The notes below the pieces were generated by a model. It had not been told where the DNA came from and searched no databases. It was given only the letters and a program-made list of their open reading frames with translations. A stretch of DNA of 39,579 bases from Victivallis vadensis (GTDB lineage Bacteria; Verrucomicrobiota; Kiritimatiellia; UBA8416; CAMCYG01). Numbering within the stretch: position 1 is the stretch's first letter; each line of letters opens with the position of its first letter. The translations under genes and the position numbers were made by a program. Of this stretch, positions 8,150-19,267 are shown one piece after another. The stretch spans positions 1 to 39,579 of the forward strand of contig CAMCYG010000007.1 of the NCBI GenBank assembly GCA_945883775.1. The letters are read 5' to 3'.

Positions 8150-8177
8150 TTGACATATTTTCGCATTGCGATAGGTT
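8150..8177 (+). promoter_or_regulatory. Promoter of the FocA/NirC-type gene (TTGACA-N16-TAGGTT)
   Basis: A perfect TTGACA is followed after 16 bases by TAGGTT, 24 bases before the start codon, leaving room for the strong AAGGAGGAG ribosome binding site. Confidence 0.55.
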
Positions 8178-8201
8178 TAACTGAAAAAGAAGGAGGAGAA
8201 T

Positions 8202-9008
8202 ATGCCACAATCATTAATGCTGACGCCGAAAGAAATGAATAACTCATTGGTTGATATAGGTAAGAAAAAAGCAGCGATGACTGTTTATGAACTATTCATG
8301 TACGCCATTCTCGCGGGACTTTACATCGCTCTTGGCGCTACCGGCGCATCATATATGTTTGCCTATAATTCAGACCCGGGTATCGGAAAGCTTGTGGGAG
8401 GCCTGGTCTTTTCTACAGGACTTATACTTGTGCTTCTGGCAGGCGCAGAACTTTTCACAGGAAACATGCTGATGACAGCAGGGTTTATTGAAAAGAAATT
8501 CTTCTTGGCTCATATAATGAAAAACTGGCTGGTCGTGTGGATAGGTAATTTTTTCGGAGCACTTCTGCTTGTTTTCCTGCTTTACGGCTCAGGTTATTTC
8601 ACTGCCGACGGCGAGATCTCCAAACTGGGAGAGACTCTTGCAAAGATATCCACTGCCAAGTTATCACTCCTCTTCTGGCCAGCCTTTCTAAGAGGGATTA
8701 TTTGTAACATTCTCGTATGCCTGGCGGTAATTATCAGTTTGTCTTCAATTACCACAGAAGGGAAGATACTTGCCGTTATTTTCCCAATAACAACATTTAT
8801 CATAGGCGGCTCTGAACATTGTGTGGCAAATATGTTCTTTATCCCAGCCGGACTTCTTGCAAAGGGCGATTTATTTAGTATGGCGAGTATGATTGCAATG
8901 ATTTCCAATCTGGTCCCTGTGACACTAGGCAATATTGTCGGCGGAGTCATATTAGTCCTATTGCATCCGAAATCCTTCAAAAAACTCAAAAACATCCTAG
9001 TCCGATGA
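8202..9008 (+). CDS. Formate/nitrite transporter family channel (FocA/NirC-like)
   Basis: The 268-residue protein has six hydrophobic segments and family signatures: LAGAELFTGNM in the second membrane helix region and a re-entrant-like GSEHCVANMFFIPAGL, with the conserved His that lines the pore in FocA-type pentamers. The ATG at 8202 follows AAGGAGGAGAAT, an almost ideal ribosome binding site. Family members move formate, nitrite or hydrosulfide, and the sequence alone does not discriminate. Neighbours (tRNA-Pro, hisJ-like) give no substrate clue. It appears to be transcribed alone from its own promoter. Confidence 0.9.
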   Translation: MPQSLMLTPKEMNNSLVDIGKKKAAMTVYELFMYAILAGLYIALGATGASYMFAYNSDPGIGKLVGGLVFSTGLILVLLAGAELFTGNMLMTAGFIEKKFFLAHIMKNWLVVWIGNFFGALLLVFLLYGSGYFTADGEISKLGETLAKISTAKLSLLFWPAFLRGIICNILVCLAVIISLSSITTEGKILAVIFPITTFIIGGSEHCVANMFFIPAGLLAKGDLFSMASMIAMISNLVPVTLGNIVGGVILVLLHPKSFKKLKNILVR

Positions 9009-9091
9009 CGCAGTATTAATGATCTCTGTTTCTGATTGAATCCGTATGCGACCTGACCTATTGTGGTTCATTTATCGGAGGGAGATCAAGT

Positions 9092-9889
9092 ATGCTGGCT
9101 GATTATCACATGCACACCACACTGTGCAAACATGCAGAAGGCACAGTGCAGGAATATGCCGAAATGGCAGCCCTGAAAAAGCTGACGGAGATATGCTTTA
9201 CCGACCACTGCCCGGCTCCCGGCGGTTATGATCCTGTCAACAGGATGCTGCTGTCCCAGTTCTCCGAATATACACAGATGATAAGATCTGTGCAGGCTTC
9301 AGTAAAGTTGCCAGTACTCTTCGGGATTGAGGCCGACTTCTATCCCGACTGCGAGCGATTCCTGAGCGACTGGCTTCCTGCCCAAAATTTTGATTTTGTA
9401 CTCGGCTCCGTGCATTACATCAAAGACTGGGCATTTGACGATCCGCGCATGATATCCATTTGGCGATCTGCAAATGTAGAGCAGGCATGGCGGGAATATT
9501 TCAAATTAGTAGCTGAACTTGCCGAGACCGGCATGTACGACAGCCTATCCCACCCTGACCTTCCAAAGAAATTCGGATACCGTCCCTCCGATACAGTGAT
9601 AAGCGAAATAGTCCAGCCCGCTTTGGATGCTATCGCCAAAGCCGGCATGTGCATCGAGATAAATTCATCAGGCCTACGGAGGACTGTGAAAGAAATATAT
9701 CCGTCGCCTGGAATTTTATCACTGGCACGGGAACGTAATATCCCCATTACATTCGGATCAGATGCCCACTCACCCAATGAAGTCGCACACGCTTTCGACC
9801 TGTCGATCACACTGGCAAAAGAAGCCGGCTACACACAGTTTGCAAGGTACAAGAACAGAAAACGGACTCTTCATCCTCTGCCGGCATAG
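9092..9889 (+). CDS. hisJ: Histidinol-phosphatase, PHP family (HisJ-like)
   Basis: The PHP-domain metal-binding residues are visible: DYHMHTTLCKH at the N-terminus, FTDHCP near residue 37, a central HYIKDW, SHPDLPKKFG, and the C-terminal FGSDAHSP. The 265-residue length fits the HisK/HisJ type, which dephosphorylates L-histidinol phosphate. GGAGGGAG lies about 9 bases upstream of the start. It is convergent with the M16/his block on minus, whose hisD, hisC, hisB and hisA genes encode other steps of the pathway, supporting this role. Other PHP phosphoesterases look similar, so the substrate is an inference. Confidence 0.82.
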   Translation: MLADYHMHTTLCKHAEGTVQEYAEMAALKKLTEICFTDHCPAPGGYDPVNRMLLSQFSEYTQMIRSVQASVKLPVLFGIEADFYPDCERFLSDWLPAQNFDFVLGSVHYIKDWAFDDPRMISIWRSANVEQAWREYFKLVAELAETGMYDSLSHPDLPKKFGYRPSDTVISEIVQPALDAIAKAGMCIEINSSGLRRTVKEIYPSPGILSLARERNIPITFGSDAHSPNEVAHAFDLSITLAKEAGYTQFARYKNRKRTLHPLPA

Positions 9890-9981
9890 ACACAAACAGA
9901 CTTTTGATTCGCAGAAGCCCTCAGCAGCAGAGAGACAGAGCAATATCTGCGCGACCTTACCGAAACTCGGAAGCAATCTTC

Positions 9982-11265
9982 CTATTTCGATAATCTTTCC
10001 AGTATAGCTGAAAGAGCCGGCGCATCTTTCTCTGTGACCGTCGGAGATATAACCGAAACACTGCAGGTTGACGGATTAAATATATAGTTAGCCAGCTTCA
10101 ATATGTCTTCAACTGACACCTTCTCGATCTCCAATACTACCTCTTCCGGCGATATATAACGCCCCTGCGACATAACGCATTCACCCACCCACATCATCTG
10201 ATTGGTCGTACTCTCAAGCCCAAGCTTGATCTGCCCTATGACATAATCCTTTGCACGCCGCAGTTCCTGAGCCCCTACGCTCTTTGCCGATATTTTCCGC
10301 AGCTCCTCAACGATCAACTCCAATGCCTTTACGGTTCTGGTCTTGTCCAAACCTGCGCTTATTATGACAATGCCAGTATCATCAAACATCTGAACATTGC
10401 TCGAAATCGCATACGCCAGGCCATGCTTCTCTCTTATCATCTGAAACAGCCTGGAACTCATGTTCTCGCCAAGCATTACATTCAGCACTTTAAGAGCATA
10501 GCGCCTCTTGTCCTTCCGACCGAATATACGAAATCCCATGGCCATATGCGACTGCTCTATATCGCTCTGCTTGATAACCATCGCCGTCTGACCGGTCGCT
10601 TTTGTCACAGCTTTAAACTTGGGCCGAACCGTTTTCTTTGCCGAACCCAGCAAGCCCTTGACCATCTTCACACACTCATCATGATCGACCTTGCCCGCAA
10701 ACGACAGCAATGTATTTGCCGGCACATAGAAGGAACTCTTGTACGCCAATATCATCTCCCGTCCCATCACAGAGAGCGATTCCGGCGTTCCGCTCACCGG
10801 CATGCCGGCTGGATGGCCTTTCCATAAGGCCGACATAAGATTCTCCATTACCATGTGCTGGGGCTGATCCCGATACATCATAATCTCCTCGACAATAACG
10901 CCGCACTCCTTCTTTATCTCCACAGGATCAAGCTTGGGATCGTTATACATGTCCGTCAGCACATCCAGCCCCTTCCAAATGTTGTCACTCGTCACCCTGG
11001 CATAGTAACAAGTCAACTCTTCCGATGTGAAGGCATTCAGATAACCGCCGCCGCCCTCCACAGCCATGGCGATCTCACGCGCAGATCTTTTTCCGGTCCC
11101 CTTGAACAGGAGGTGCTCTATAAAATGGCTGATACCAGCATGCCTGCTTGATTCATACCGTGAGCCAACACCAACCCATATTCCCTGTGTCACACTCTCA
11201 ATCCCTGGCATTGCGGCAGTGACAACCCTGACGCCGTTATCTATCGTACTGATCTTTACATTCAT
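9982..11265 (-). CDS. M16-family zinc metallopeptidase (processing-peptidase-like)
   Basis: The inverted zinc motif HxxEH is present as HFIEH (H47, E50, H51) and the distal glutamate is within ECGVIVEEIM (about residue 120-127). A second, inactive M16 half follows (about residues 200-420). The 427-residue length fits the M16B single-chain type related to mitochondrial processing peptidase and bacterial PqqL/YmxG-like proteins. There is no signal peptide, so it is probably cytoplasmic. AAGG lies 8 bases before the ATG. It is on the same strand as the his genes, 133 bases after hisA, so co-transcription is possible but not required. Confidence 0.9.
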   Translation of the reverse strand: MNVKISTIDNGVRVVTAAMPGIESVTQGIWVGVGSRYESSRHAGISHFIEHLLFKGTGKRSAREIAMAVEGGGGYLNAFTSEELTCYYARVTSDNIWKGLDVLTDMYNDPKLDPVEIKKECGVIVEEIMMYRDQPQHMVMENLMSALWKGHPAGMPVSGTPESLSVMGREMILAYKSSFYVPANTLLSFAGKVDHDECVKMVKGLLGSAKKTVRPKFKAVTKATGQTAMVIKQSDIEQSHMAMGFRIFGRKDKRRYALKVLNVMLGENMSSRLFQMIREKHGLAYAISSNVQMFDDTGIVIISAGLDKTRTVKALELIVEELRKISAKSVGAQELRRAKDYVIGQIKLGLESTTNQMMWVGECVMSQGRYISPEEVVLEIEKVSVEDILKLANYIFNPSTCSVSVISPTVTEKDAPALSAILERLSK

Positions 11266-11398
11266 AAGAACTGCCTTCCATGTAGTGCGGCACTAGACAA
11301 ATATTATCGTAATGTTCTAAACATTCGCTGCGTCAACATCGGGCGCGGCCTCATCAGTCTTGATCGGACCTCATCGGTGGCTATTTCCTTCTTCTTTC

Positions 11399-12121
11399 TC
11401 ATTCAGCTGCATCGACCAATTCGCGCATCGACACCTTACCGTCATAAAGAGCCTTACCTACAATTGCTCCATAAATATTACCATGCTTTAAAAAGTTGAT
11501 ATTTCTAATATCCGCGGCGCTGGATATGCCGCCGGAGGCGATAACATCGCATTTGACCACCCGGCAGACTTCACTTAATGCGGCTGTATTAGTCCCCTCA
11601 AGCATCCCATCCTTACTGATATCAGTATATATGATTGCACCAACGCCCATACAATCAGCCTTTACCGCAAGATCAATTGCCTTAAGCCCCGTGGATTCAA
11701 CCCATCCCTTTACCTGGACCATACCGTTCCGTGCGTCGATACCAACAGCGATCTTCCGGCCATGTCGCGCTGTCATTACGGCTATTCCGTCAGGATCCTG
11801 AAAAGCACGCGTGCCGAGAATGACCCTGGCAACCCCGATAGAAAGAAGCTTGTCGGCGTCAGCATCAGTCCTGATCCCGCCGCCGACCTCAACCGGTATC
11901 TTCACGGCTTTAACGATCTTCGCAATGACATCCGTGTGTGCCGGTTTTCCGGTGAAAGCGCCGTCAAGATCAACGATGTGCAGACAGCCACCGCCTTCAG
12001 CTTCCCACTTCAAAGCGAAACCGACCGGATCATCTGAATAAACAACCTTATCATCCGCCTTGCCCTGACGCAGGCGGACGCATTTGCCGTCCATAAGATC
12101 TATTGCAGGAATTATCAACAT
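11399..12121 (-). CDS. hisA: ProFAR isomerase HisA
   Basis: This is the phosphoribosylformimino-5-aminoimidazole carboxamide ribotide isomerase of histidine synthesis, a (beta-alpha)8 barrel with two phosphate-binding repeats. The N-terminal AIDLMDGKCVRLRQG carries the catalytic Asp, and the second half contains YTDISKDGMLEG with the other catalytic Asp; GGGIRTD and ASGGISS form the phosphate sites. The start MLIIPAID at 12121 matches the family better than the track start three codons upstream, whose ribosome binding site would be too close. It is the distal his gene in this block, 51 bases after hisB. Confidence 0.95.
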   Translation of the reverse strand: MLIIPAIDLMDGKCVRLRQGKADDKVVYSDDPVGFALKWEAEGGGCLHIVDLDGAFTGKPAHTDVIAKIVKAVKIPVEVGGGIRTDADADKLLSIGVARVILGTRAFQDPDGIAVMTARHGRKIAVGIDARNGMVQVKGWVESTGLKAIDLAVKADCMGVGAIIYTDISKDGMLEGTNTAALSEVCRVVKCDVIASGGISSAADIRNINFLKHGNIYGAIVGKALYDGKVSMRELVDAAE

Positions 12122-12172
12122 TGCGCACATTTCCCTTCAGTAAATGTGATTACAAATCACAGACTACAGATT

Positions 12173-12763
12173 TCAAATCACGCCTTTGCTTGACGGGACA
12201 CCAGACGATCTCTGATCCCTCGCCACAGCCTGCCTCAGCGAGCGTGCCAGTGACTTGAATATCGCCTCGATTATGTGATGAGATTCTTTTCCATATATAT
12301 TACAGACATGCAGATTCATCCTCGCCTGCACGGCAAACGCCCTGAAAAACTCCTCGATCAGCTGCAAATCAAAGTCCCTGATCATCCTAGTAGGAGTTTT
12401 TACAGCATACTTCACATAAGGCCGTCCACCAAGATCGACTGCCGTAAAAGCAGACGCGTCATCCATGGGAATAATGCTCCAGCCATACCGCAGGATGCCT
12501 TTTCTATTTCCCAGCGCCTTGTTCACGGCATCGCCAAGCACTAACCCTACATCCTCGACAGTGTGGTGATAATCAACTTTCAGGTCACCCTTGGCTATGA
12601 TATCAATATCGATAAGCGAGTGCTTCGAAAAAAGCTCAAGCATATGATCAAAGAAAGCGATTCCTGTCTTGATCTTATAACGGCCTTTGCCGTCAAGATT
12701 GATACCGGCCTTGATATCCGTCTCTTTTGTCGATCGAGCCACCTTTGCTATCCTATTTTTCAT
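12173..12763 (-). CDS. hisB: Imidazoleglycerol-phosphate dehydratase HisB
   Basis: The 196-residue monofunctional enzyme carries the metal-binding motifs FFDHMLELFSKHS, DYHHTVEDVG and ICNIYGKESHHIIEAIFK, characteristic of the dimanganese dehydratase. There is no fused HAD phosphatase domain, consistent with a separate PHP-type histidinol phosphatase at 9.1 kb. AAGGATT precedes the ATG. It lies between hisC and hisA; the 151-base hisC-hisB gap contains a hairpin repeat. Confidence 0.96.
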   Translation of the reverse strand: MKNRIAKVARSTKETDIKAGINLDGKGRYKIKTGIAFFDHMLELFSKHSLIDIDIIAKGDLKVDYHHTVEDVGLVLGDAVNKALGNRKGILRYGWSIIPMDDASAFTAVDLGGRPYVKYAVKTPTRMIRDFDLQLIEEFFRAFAVQARMNLHVCNIYGKESHHIIEAIFKSLARSLRQAVARDQRSSGVPSSKGVI

Positions 12764-12829
12764 ACCAATAATCCTTCCTGAAGAGATTCATACTGCAACA
12801 CAAATATTTAAAATAATGCCATTCATAAA

Positions 12830-12879
12830 TGTAGCACGGTGTCTTCGATTCCCTTACCCGGTGAGACACCGGGACTACA
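12830..12879. repeat. TGTAG...CTACA hairpin repeat between hisC and hisB
   Basis: TGTAGCACGGTGTCT and AGACACCGGGACTACA pair with one or two bulged bases around a roughly 20-base loop. The TGTAG/CTACA termini match those of the larger hairpin repeats at 14041 and 23250. It lies inside the his operon and could act as an intra-operon processing or attenuation structure. Confidence 0.5.
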
Positions 12880-12914
12880 TCTAAAAACCTCGCTCATAGT
12901 AAAACATGCTTTTC

Positions 12915-13970
12915 TTACCGCAATGCCAGACTGAAAGTCTTCAGCACCGAAATCAGCTTGTTCACTTCTGCATCCGTGCCCACTGTAATCCTCAAAAAGT
13001 CTCCGGTTCTTCTGCCGGGAAAATATCGCACCAGTATCTTCTCCTCGCGCAATTTTCCAAAAACCTCAGCCGCTTTCATTCCTACCGGTTTTACAAACAG
13101 GAAATTCGACTGCGAGTCACAGACTGTATAGCTCAGTTTCTCCAGCGCTGTCGCCAAACGCCGTCTACTCGCAATAATCCTGGCACAGTTCTTTTTCATC
13201 ACAGAAACATCGTTGACTGCCGCGAGCGCCAGTGTCTGCGCCAGAAAGTCCACATTATAAGAATCCTTGATGGTAAAGAGCGCCGCAATCAAAGCCTTGT
13301 GTCCGATCACATAACCCACCCTCAGGCCTGCCAGCGAGAAGGATTTTGACAGCGTGCGCATCACCAGTACATTTTTGCGAGTACGCGCAAGTGCCATGCA
13401 GTTATCTGAAGCGAAATCCGCATACGCTTCATCGATCATGACCACCCCCTTGAATCCCGCACAGAACGACGAAACTGTTTTCAACGGATAGTTCATGCCC
13501 GTCGGAGCGTTAGGTCGCGCCATGAGGAAAAGTGAGGCATTGTATTTCGCAGGCATTGCCCACTCAAATCCTGCGGCCAATTCGACAGGCTTTTTAGCCA
13601 CGTCCCGTATATCAGCCAAAATAGGATAAAGCGAATACGAAGGATTGAAATAACCTATGGAACCATTGTCCTCAACAAAGGCACGCGTACACAACGCCAA
13701 TATCTCGTCAGACCCGTTGCCCACAAAAACCATATCCTCAGAACACTTATTAAGCCTGGCTATGGCCTTGCGCAGTGCAGAACTGACAGGGTCAGGATAC
13801 AACCTCAGCCGGACAGGATCTATGGCGCGCAGGGCTTTGATGACGCCCGGTGAAGGCGGATAAGGATTCTCATTTGTATTAAGCTTAATGAGGCCTGATA
13901 CCTTCGGCTGTTCGCCTGGAGTATAGCCCGTCATACATCTTACATTCTCTTTTATTAAGCTATTGCTCAT
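12915..13970 (-). CDS. hisC: Histidinol-phosphate aminotransferase HisC
   Basis: This is a fold-type I PLP aminotransferase of 351 residues. The Schiff-base lysine is K209 in TLSKSFSLAGLRVGY; other family motifs are LNTNENPYPPSP near the N-terminus, the cofactor-binding GNGSDEI, NAPTG and DEAY, and the C-terminal RTGDFLRITVG. It transfers the amino group from glutamate to imidazole acetol phosphate. It is downstream of hisD, with a hairpin repeat in the 184-base gap. Confidence 0.95.
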   Translation of the reverse strand: MSNSLIKENVRCMTGYTPGEQPKVSGLIKLNTNENPYPPSPGVIKALRAIDPVRLRLYPDPVSSALRKAIARLNKCSEDMVFVGNGSDEILALCTRAFVEDNGSIGYFNPSYSLYPILADIRDVAKKPVELAAGFEWAMPAKYNASLFLMARPNAPTGMNYPLKTVSSFCAGFKGVVMIDEAYADFASDNCMALARTRKNVLVMRTLSKSFSLAGLRVGYVIGHKALIAALFTIKDSYNVDFLAQTLALAAVNDVSVMKKNCARIIASRRRLATALEKLSYTVCDSQSNFLFVKPVGMKAAEVFGKLREEKILVRYFPGRRTGDFLRITVGTDAEVNKLISVLKTFSLALR

Positions 13971-14040
13971 AATTCACACCAGTCTTGCAGGAAACTTACC
14001 CTACGCATTCACTAATCGATTGCATTAGCATCGTCTCTTC

Positions 14041-14106
14041 TGTAGGAGTCGATCCCCTGATCGACGATCTGTTTTAGCATCGCAGCAACGGGGTGCTGCT
14101 CCTACA
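14041..14106. repeat. TGTAGGAG hairpin repeat, copy A (66 bases)
   Basis: The element starts TGTAGGAGTCGATCCCCTGA and ends CTCCTACA, with inner inverted arms. The first 28 bases reappear exactly as the reverse complement of the 3' part of the element at 23250-23313. It lies in the hisD-hisC gap. Confidence 0.75.
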
Positions 14107-14154
14107 AGCAATAAGCCCACATGCATATCTTTACACGGCACACACAACCAGTTG

Positions 14155-15450
14155 TCACTTCCTGAATCTTATCTTGGCAGATTCAGCGTGCGCATCCAGC
14201 CCTTCGACCCTGCCGAACACCTCTATTACCGGCAAAGCTTTCTTAAGATCTTCCTTTGAGAACATGATCACACTGCTCCTGCGCATAAAGTCATCGACAG
14301 TCAAACCCGAGAACATCGTTGCCGCCCCGCCTGTTGGCAGCACATGACTGGGTCCGGCGACAAAATCTCCGGCAGGCTCCGGCGTCCACTGTCCCAGAAA
14401 TATCGCGCCAGCGCATTTTATCAGCGGCAGAACTTTCAGCGGACTCTTTGTAATTATCTCCAGGTGCTCAGGCGCGAATTTATTACATAGCGCAGCAGCT
14501 TCGGCAATGTTCTTAACCAGAACCACAAGCATCCCTTTGGCCATCACCTTCTTAATAGCCTCATATCTGCTTCTTTGCTTTGCCAAACTCTCTACTGCCG
14601 CTATCGCCAATCGGGCAGTTCTCGACGAATCAGTTACCAGAAGCGCTTTCTCCCAACCGGTCCCGTGCTCGGCCTGCGACAGAAGATCGGCCGCAATAAA
14701 ATCAGGATCTGCGCTGGAATCGGCCAGCACCGCTATCTCGCTGGGGCCGGCCACCAGATCGAGGGCGACATCGCCATACACAAGCCGCTTGGCAGCAGTC
14801 ACAAAAGTTCCGCCAGGCCCGACAATCTTCTGCACCTTCCTAACCTTTCCGGCGCCATAAGCCATGAGGCCTATTGCCTGAACCCCGCCGACCTTGTAGA
14901 TTTCCGTTGCGCCAGAGGCTTTCAAAGCATACAGCAAATATGGGTTTACTGTACCGTCTTTGCGACACGGCGTGCAGGCAACGATTTCTTTGACACCAGC
15001 GACAACGGCTATGGGAACGGTCATAAGGACAGTCGACGCCAACGGGGCAGCTCCCCCTGGAATATAGACACCCACCCTGTCCAGCGCAGTAAATCGCTCA
15101 CCGACAAGGCCTCTGCCCTTCTTCTTAAGGCTCCAATTCTTCTTTTTACCGGCCAGCGCAAAATCCGAGACCCGTTTTTTTGTTTCAGCAACTGCTTTTC
15201 GGAAAGCAACGTCAACAGCTAAATCCGCTTTGGCTATCTCCGCTTCCGTAACACGAACCGAACCGGACGGCAAATCAGAACCATCAAACGCTTTTGCATA
15301 CTTCAGAACTGCGGAAAGGCCTTTCTTGCGGATATCGGCCAGAATCTTCCCGGCCACCGCCTCGGCCTTGTCGCTGAATGCCGGACGCAGAAAGAACTTC
15401 TCCGCGCTCTTTATTCCGCTGCCTTTGTATGCGATTACCGTCAAACTCAT
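14155..15450 (-). CDS. hisD: Histidinol dehydrogenase HisD
   Basis: This zinc-dependent, NAD-linked enzyme converts histidinol to histidine in two oxidations. Family motifs are visible: DRVGVYIPGG, GPGGTFVTAAKR, DLVAGPSEIAVLAD, the zinc-ligand region LLSQAEHGTGWEKA, FAPEHLEI, and AGDFVAGPSHVLPTGG towards the C-terminus. The start MSLTVIAY at 15450 is preferred because the track start four codons earlier overlaps its GGAG ribosome binding site. It is the promoter-proximal gene of the minus-strand his block, divergent from ugd. Confidence 0.96.
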   Translation of the reverse strand: MSLTVIAYKGSGIKSAEKFFLRPAFSDKAEAVAGKILADIRKKGLSAVLKYAKAFDGSDLPSGSVRVTEAEIAKADLAVDVAFRKAVAETKKRVSDFALAGKKKNWSLKKKGRGLVGERFTALDRVGVYIPGGAAPLASTVLMTVPIAVVAGVKEIVACTPCRKDGTVNPYLLYALKASGATEIYKVGGVQAIGLMAYGAGKVRKVQKIVGPGGTFVTAAKRLVYGDVALDLVAGPSEIAVLADSSADPDFIAADLLSQAEHGTGWEKALLVTDSSRTARLAIAAVESLAKQRSRYEAIKKVMAKGMLVVLVKNIAEAAALCNKFAPEHLEIITKSPLKVLPLIKCAGAIFLGQWTPEPAGDFVAGPSHVLPTGGAATMFSGLTVDDFMRRSSVIMFSKEDLKKALPVIEVFGRVEGLDAHAESAKIRFRK

Positions 15451-15469
15451 ATAAATCTCCAAAAATAGT

Positions 15470-15496
15470 ATTCAGAATTCAGGATCCAGAATTCAG
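15470..15496. repeat. ATTCAG/CAGAATTCAG short interspersed motif, copy 1
   Basis: Three overlapping ATTCAG units (ATTCAGAATTCAGGATCCAG...) lie in the hisD-ugd divergent gap. A near-identical motif, sharing ATCCAGAATTCAG, lies at 25726-25750 beside the Nudix gene. Confidence 0.5.
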
Positions 15497-15583
15497 CATG
15501 AAATCCTGCAGCTCCACTGGACGTCAACAGCAATGTAAATATTTAAACCCCTGTTGGCAATTCTTTAATGGCAATTTTGCAGG

Positions 15584-15612
15584 TTGATTCCGAGCATAGG
15601 CTGTACTATATT
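15584..15612 (+). promoter_or_regulatory. ugd promoter (TTGATT-N17-TATATT)
   Basis: The hexamers have optimal 17-base spacing, and the -10 ends 43 bases before the start codon, which has an AAGGAAT ribosome binding site. Confidence 0.6.
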
Positions 15613-15655
15613 TACCGCCCGTTACAGACAAGCCAGCAGAAAGGAATATTACAAC

Positions 15656-16978
15656 ATGAATATTACAGTAGTGGGAACAGGATACGTTGGGTTGGTTTCA
15701 GGCGCCACTTTTTCAGAGATCGGGCACAATGTCATGTGCATCGACAATGACGACAAGAAAGTTGCCATGCTCAAGCGCCTGGAAATGCCGATCTACGAGG
15801 AAGGGCTTGACGAGATAGTCAGAAAGAACGTTAAGGCTGGCAGGCTCCATTTCTCAAATTGCATCAAGGAAGGGACCGAGTTTGCAGAGGTCATTTTCAT
15901 CGCAGTTGGCACACCTCCCATGTCGACCGGTGAAGCGAACATGTCCTACGTAGAGCGCGTCGGCCGCGAGGTCGCGGAAAATATGACATCTTACAGGCTT
16001 TTGGTCGAGAAAAGCACGGTAATCGTAAACACGAACGAACAGCTTAAGCGAACGATGACAAAGTACCTCAAGAACGACATTCCATTCGATATAGCGTCAA
16101 ATCCAGAGTTCTTAAGGGAAGGCACCGCCATCAAAGACGCATTTAATCCGGACAGAATCGTTGTCGGAATAGAATCAAATCGTGCCGCACGCCTGCTTAA
16201 AGAGATATACGAACCGATAGTAAAGAAAAGCGGCTGTCCATACCTCGAGATGAACATAGCAAGCGCCGAGCTGACCAAACACGCGTCCAACTCTTTCCTG
16301 GCGATGAAGATCAGCTTCATCAATGCCGTAAGCAGAATATGCGAGATAACCGGCGCCGACATCGGCCAGGTGGCGCATGGAGTCGGCCTTGATAAAAGAA
16401 TCGGCCCTCAGTTCCTGAGCGCAGGCGTAGGATACGGCGGATCATGTTTCCCAAAAGACGTCGATGCATTCATAAGAATGGGCGACGAATGCGGCTACAG
16501 CCTGAACATCCTAAAGGAAGTCCAGCGCATTAACGCCAGCCAGCGGGAACACCTCATGAGAAAACTTCAGCAGGAACTCTGGGTGCTGGAAGACAAGACC
16601 ATTGCCATATTCGGACTTGCCTTCAAGGCAGGGACTGACGATGTACGGGAATCGCCTTCCCTCTATTTCGTACCAAAGCTACTTGAAAAGAAGGCCAAAC
16701 TGCGGCTTTGGGACCCAATCGCCAAGGGTAAATTCGATCAAGATCATCCAGGACTGCATTATTTCGACAACCTGATGGAATGCGCAGACGGAGCTGATGC
16801 AGTGCTAATATTGACAGATTGGCCTGAAATCAAGCAACTTGACCTCGACCAGCTCAAGAAAAATATGAAATGCCCCATCATAATGGATGGACGCAACCTG
16901 TTTGACCCCAAGACTATGGCAGGGAAAGGCTTCACGTACCATTGCATAGGCAAGAAGCAAGCTGTAGCAATGAAATAA
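15656..16978 (+). CDS. ugd: UDP-glucose 6-dehydrogenase (UDP-sugar dehydrogenase family)
   Basis: The enzyme oxidises UDP-glucose twice to UDP-glucuronate using NAD. The N-terminal Rossmann motif GTGYVGLV follows directly after the start; the active-site cysteine lies in GYGGSCFPKDVDAF, and the preceding ELTKHASNSFLAMKISF helix holds catalytic Lys and Asn. I chose the ATG at 15656 (440 aa, usual length) rather than the track start because AAGGAAT precedes it and the extra 24 residues overlap the promoter. It opens a nucleotide-sugar region that continues with GDP-sugar genes, suggesting surface polysaccharide synthesis. A related UDP-sugar dehydrogenase specificity is possible. Confidence 0.92.
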   Translation: MNITVVGTGYVGLVSGATFSEIGHNVMCIDNDDKKVAMLKRLEMPIYEEGLDEIVRKNVKAGRLHFSNCIKEGTEFAEVIFIAVGTPPMSTGEANMSYVERVGREVAENMTSYRLLVEKSTVIVNTNEQLKRTMTKYLKNDIPFDIASNPEFLREGTAIKDAFNPDRIVVGIESNRAARLLKEIYEPIVKKSGCPYLEMNIASAELTKHASNSFLAMKISFINAVSRICEITGADIGQVAHGVGLDKRIGPQFLSAGVGYGGSCFPKDVDAFIRMGDECGYSLNILKEVQRINASQREHLMRKLQQELWVLEDKTIAIFGLAFKAGTDDVRESPSLYFVPKLLEKKAKLRLWDPIAKGKFDQDHPGLHYFDNLMECADGADAVLILTDWPEIKQLDLDQLKKNMKCPIIMDGRNLFDPKTMAGKGFTYHCIGKKQAVAMK

Positions 16979-17042
16979 TGATCCCAGCGCAGATGGGTGC
17001 TACATCCAGAAATTCGGCCAGCATGCCTAATTAAGCCTTATA

Positions 17043-17071
17043 TTGACTTATCTCATGGGTTCATTTAGATT
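17043..17071 (+). promoter_or_regulatory. rpsU promoter (TTGACT-N17-TAGATT)
   Basis: The near-consensus hexamers are spaced 17 bases apart, ending 35 bases before the chosen rpsU start. Together with the terminator after the gene this makes rpsU a single-gene transcript. Confidence 0.7.
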
Positions 17072-17106
17072 AAGCACCTTTAAATTATGAAGGGAGAGTG
17101 ATTGAA

Positions 17107-17295
17107 GTGGCTATCCAGGTAAGACTAAAGAAGGGTGAAGGCGTAGAGAAGGCATTAAGACGTTTCAAGAAAATCCTTGATAAGGAGGGTTTGATGAAAC
17201 ATCTTCGCGCTACTCGTTATTACGAGAAACCAAGCGAGAAGAGAAGAAAGAAGTCCGCTCGCGCAAGACTGCGCGCTCTCAGCAACAACACATAG
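17107..17295 (+). CDS. rpsU: 30S ribosomal protein S21
   Basis: The short, highly basic protein matches S21: VRLKKGEGVEKALRRFKK, then the arginine/lysine-rich tail EKPSEKRRKKSARARLRAL. I chose the GTG at 17107 (62 aa) because GGGAG lies about 9 bases upstream; the track GTG at 17098 would place that site directly against the start codon. It is separated from flanking genes by a promoter and an intrinsic terminator. Confidence 0.93.
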   Translation: MAIQVRLKKGEGVEKALRRFKKILDKEGLMKHLRATRYYEKPSEKRRKKSARARLRALSNNT

Positions 17296-17305
17296 ATTTA
17301 GAATA

Positions 17306-17352
17306 CCCATATCCATATTGCCCCTGCAAATGGATATGGGTCTTTCTTTTTC
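17306..17352 (+). terminator. Intrinsic terminator after rpsU
   Basis: A perfect 11-bp stem (CCCATATCCAT/ATGGATATGGG) with a 13-base loop is followed directly by TCTTTCTTTTT. It ends 11 bases before the next start codon. Confidence 0.9.
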
Positions 17353-17363
17353 CGGTAATCGCG

Positions 17364-19266
<1,903 letters not shown>

Positions 19267-19267
<1 letters not shown>

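Noticed and set aside
8051-8242. 63-residue ORF between tRNA-Pro and focA
   Set aside because: It starts within the structured repeat and runs into focA in a different frame; no ribosome binding site or motif.
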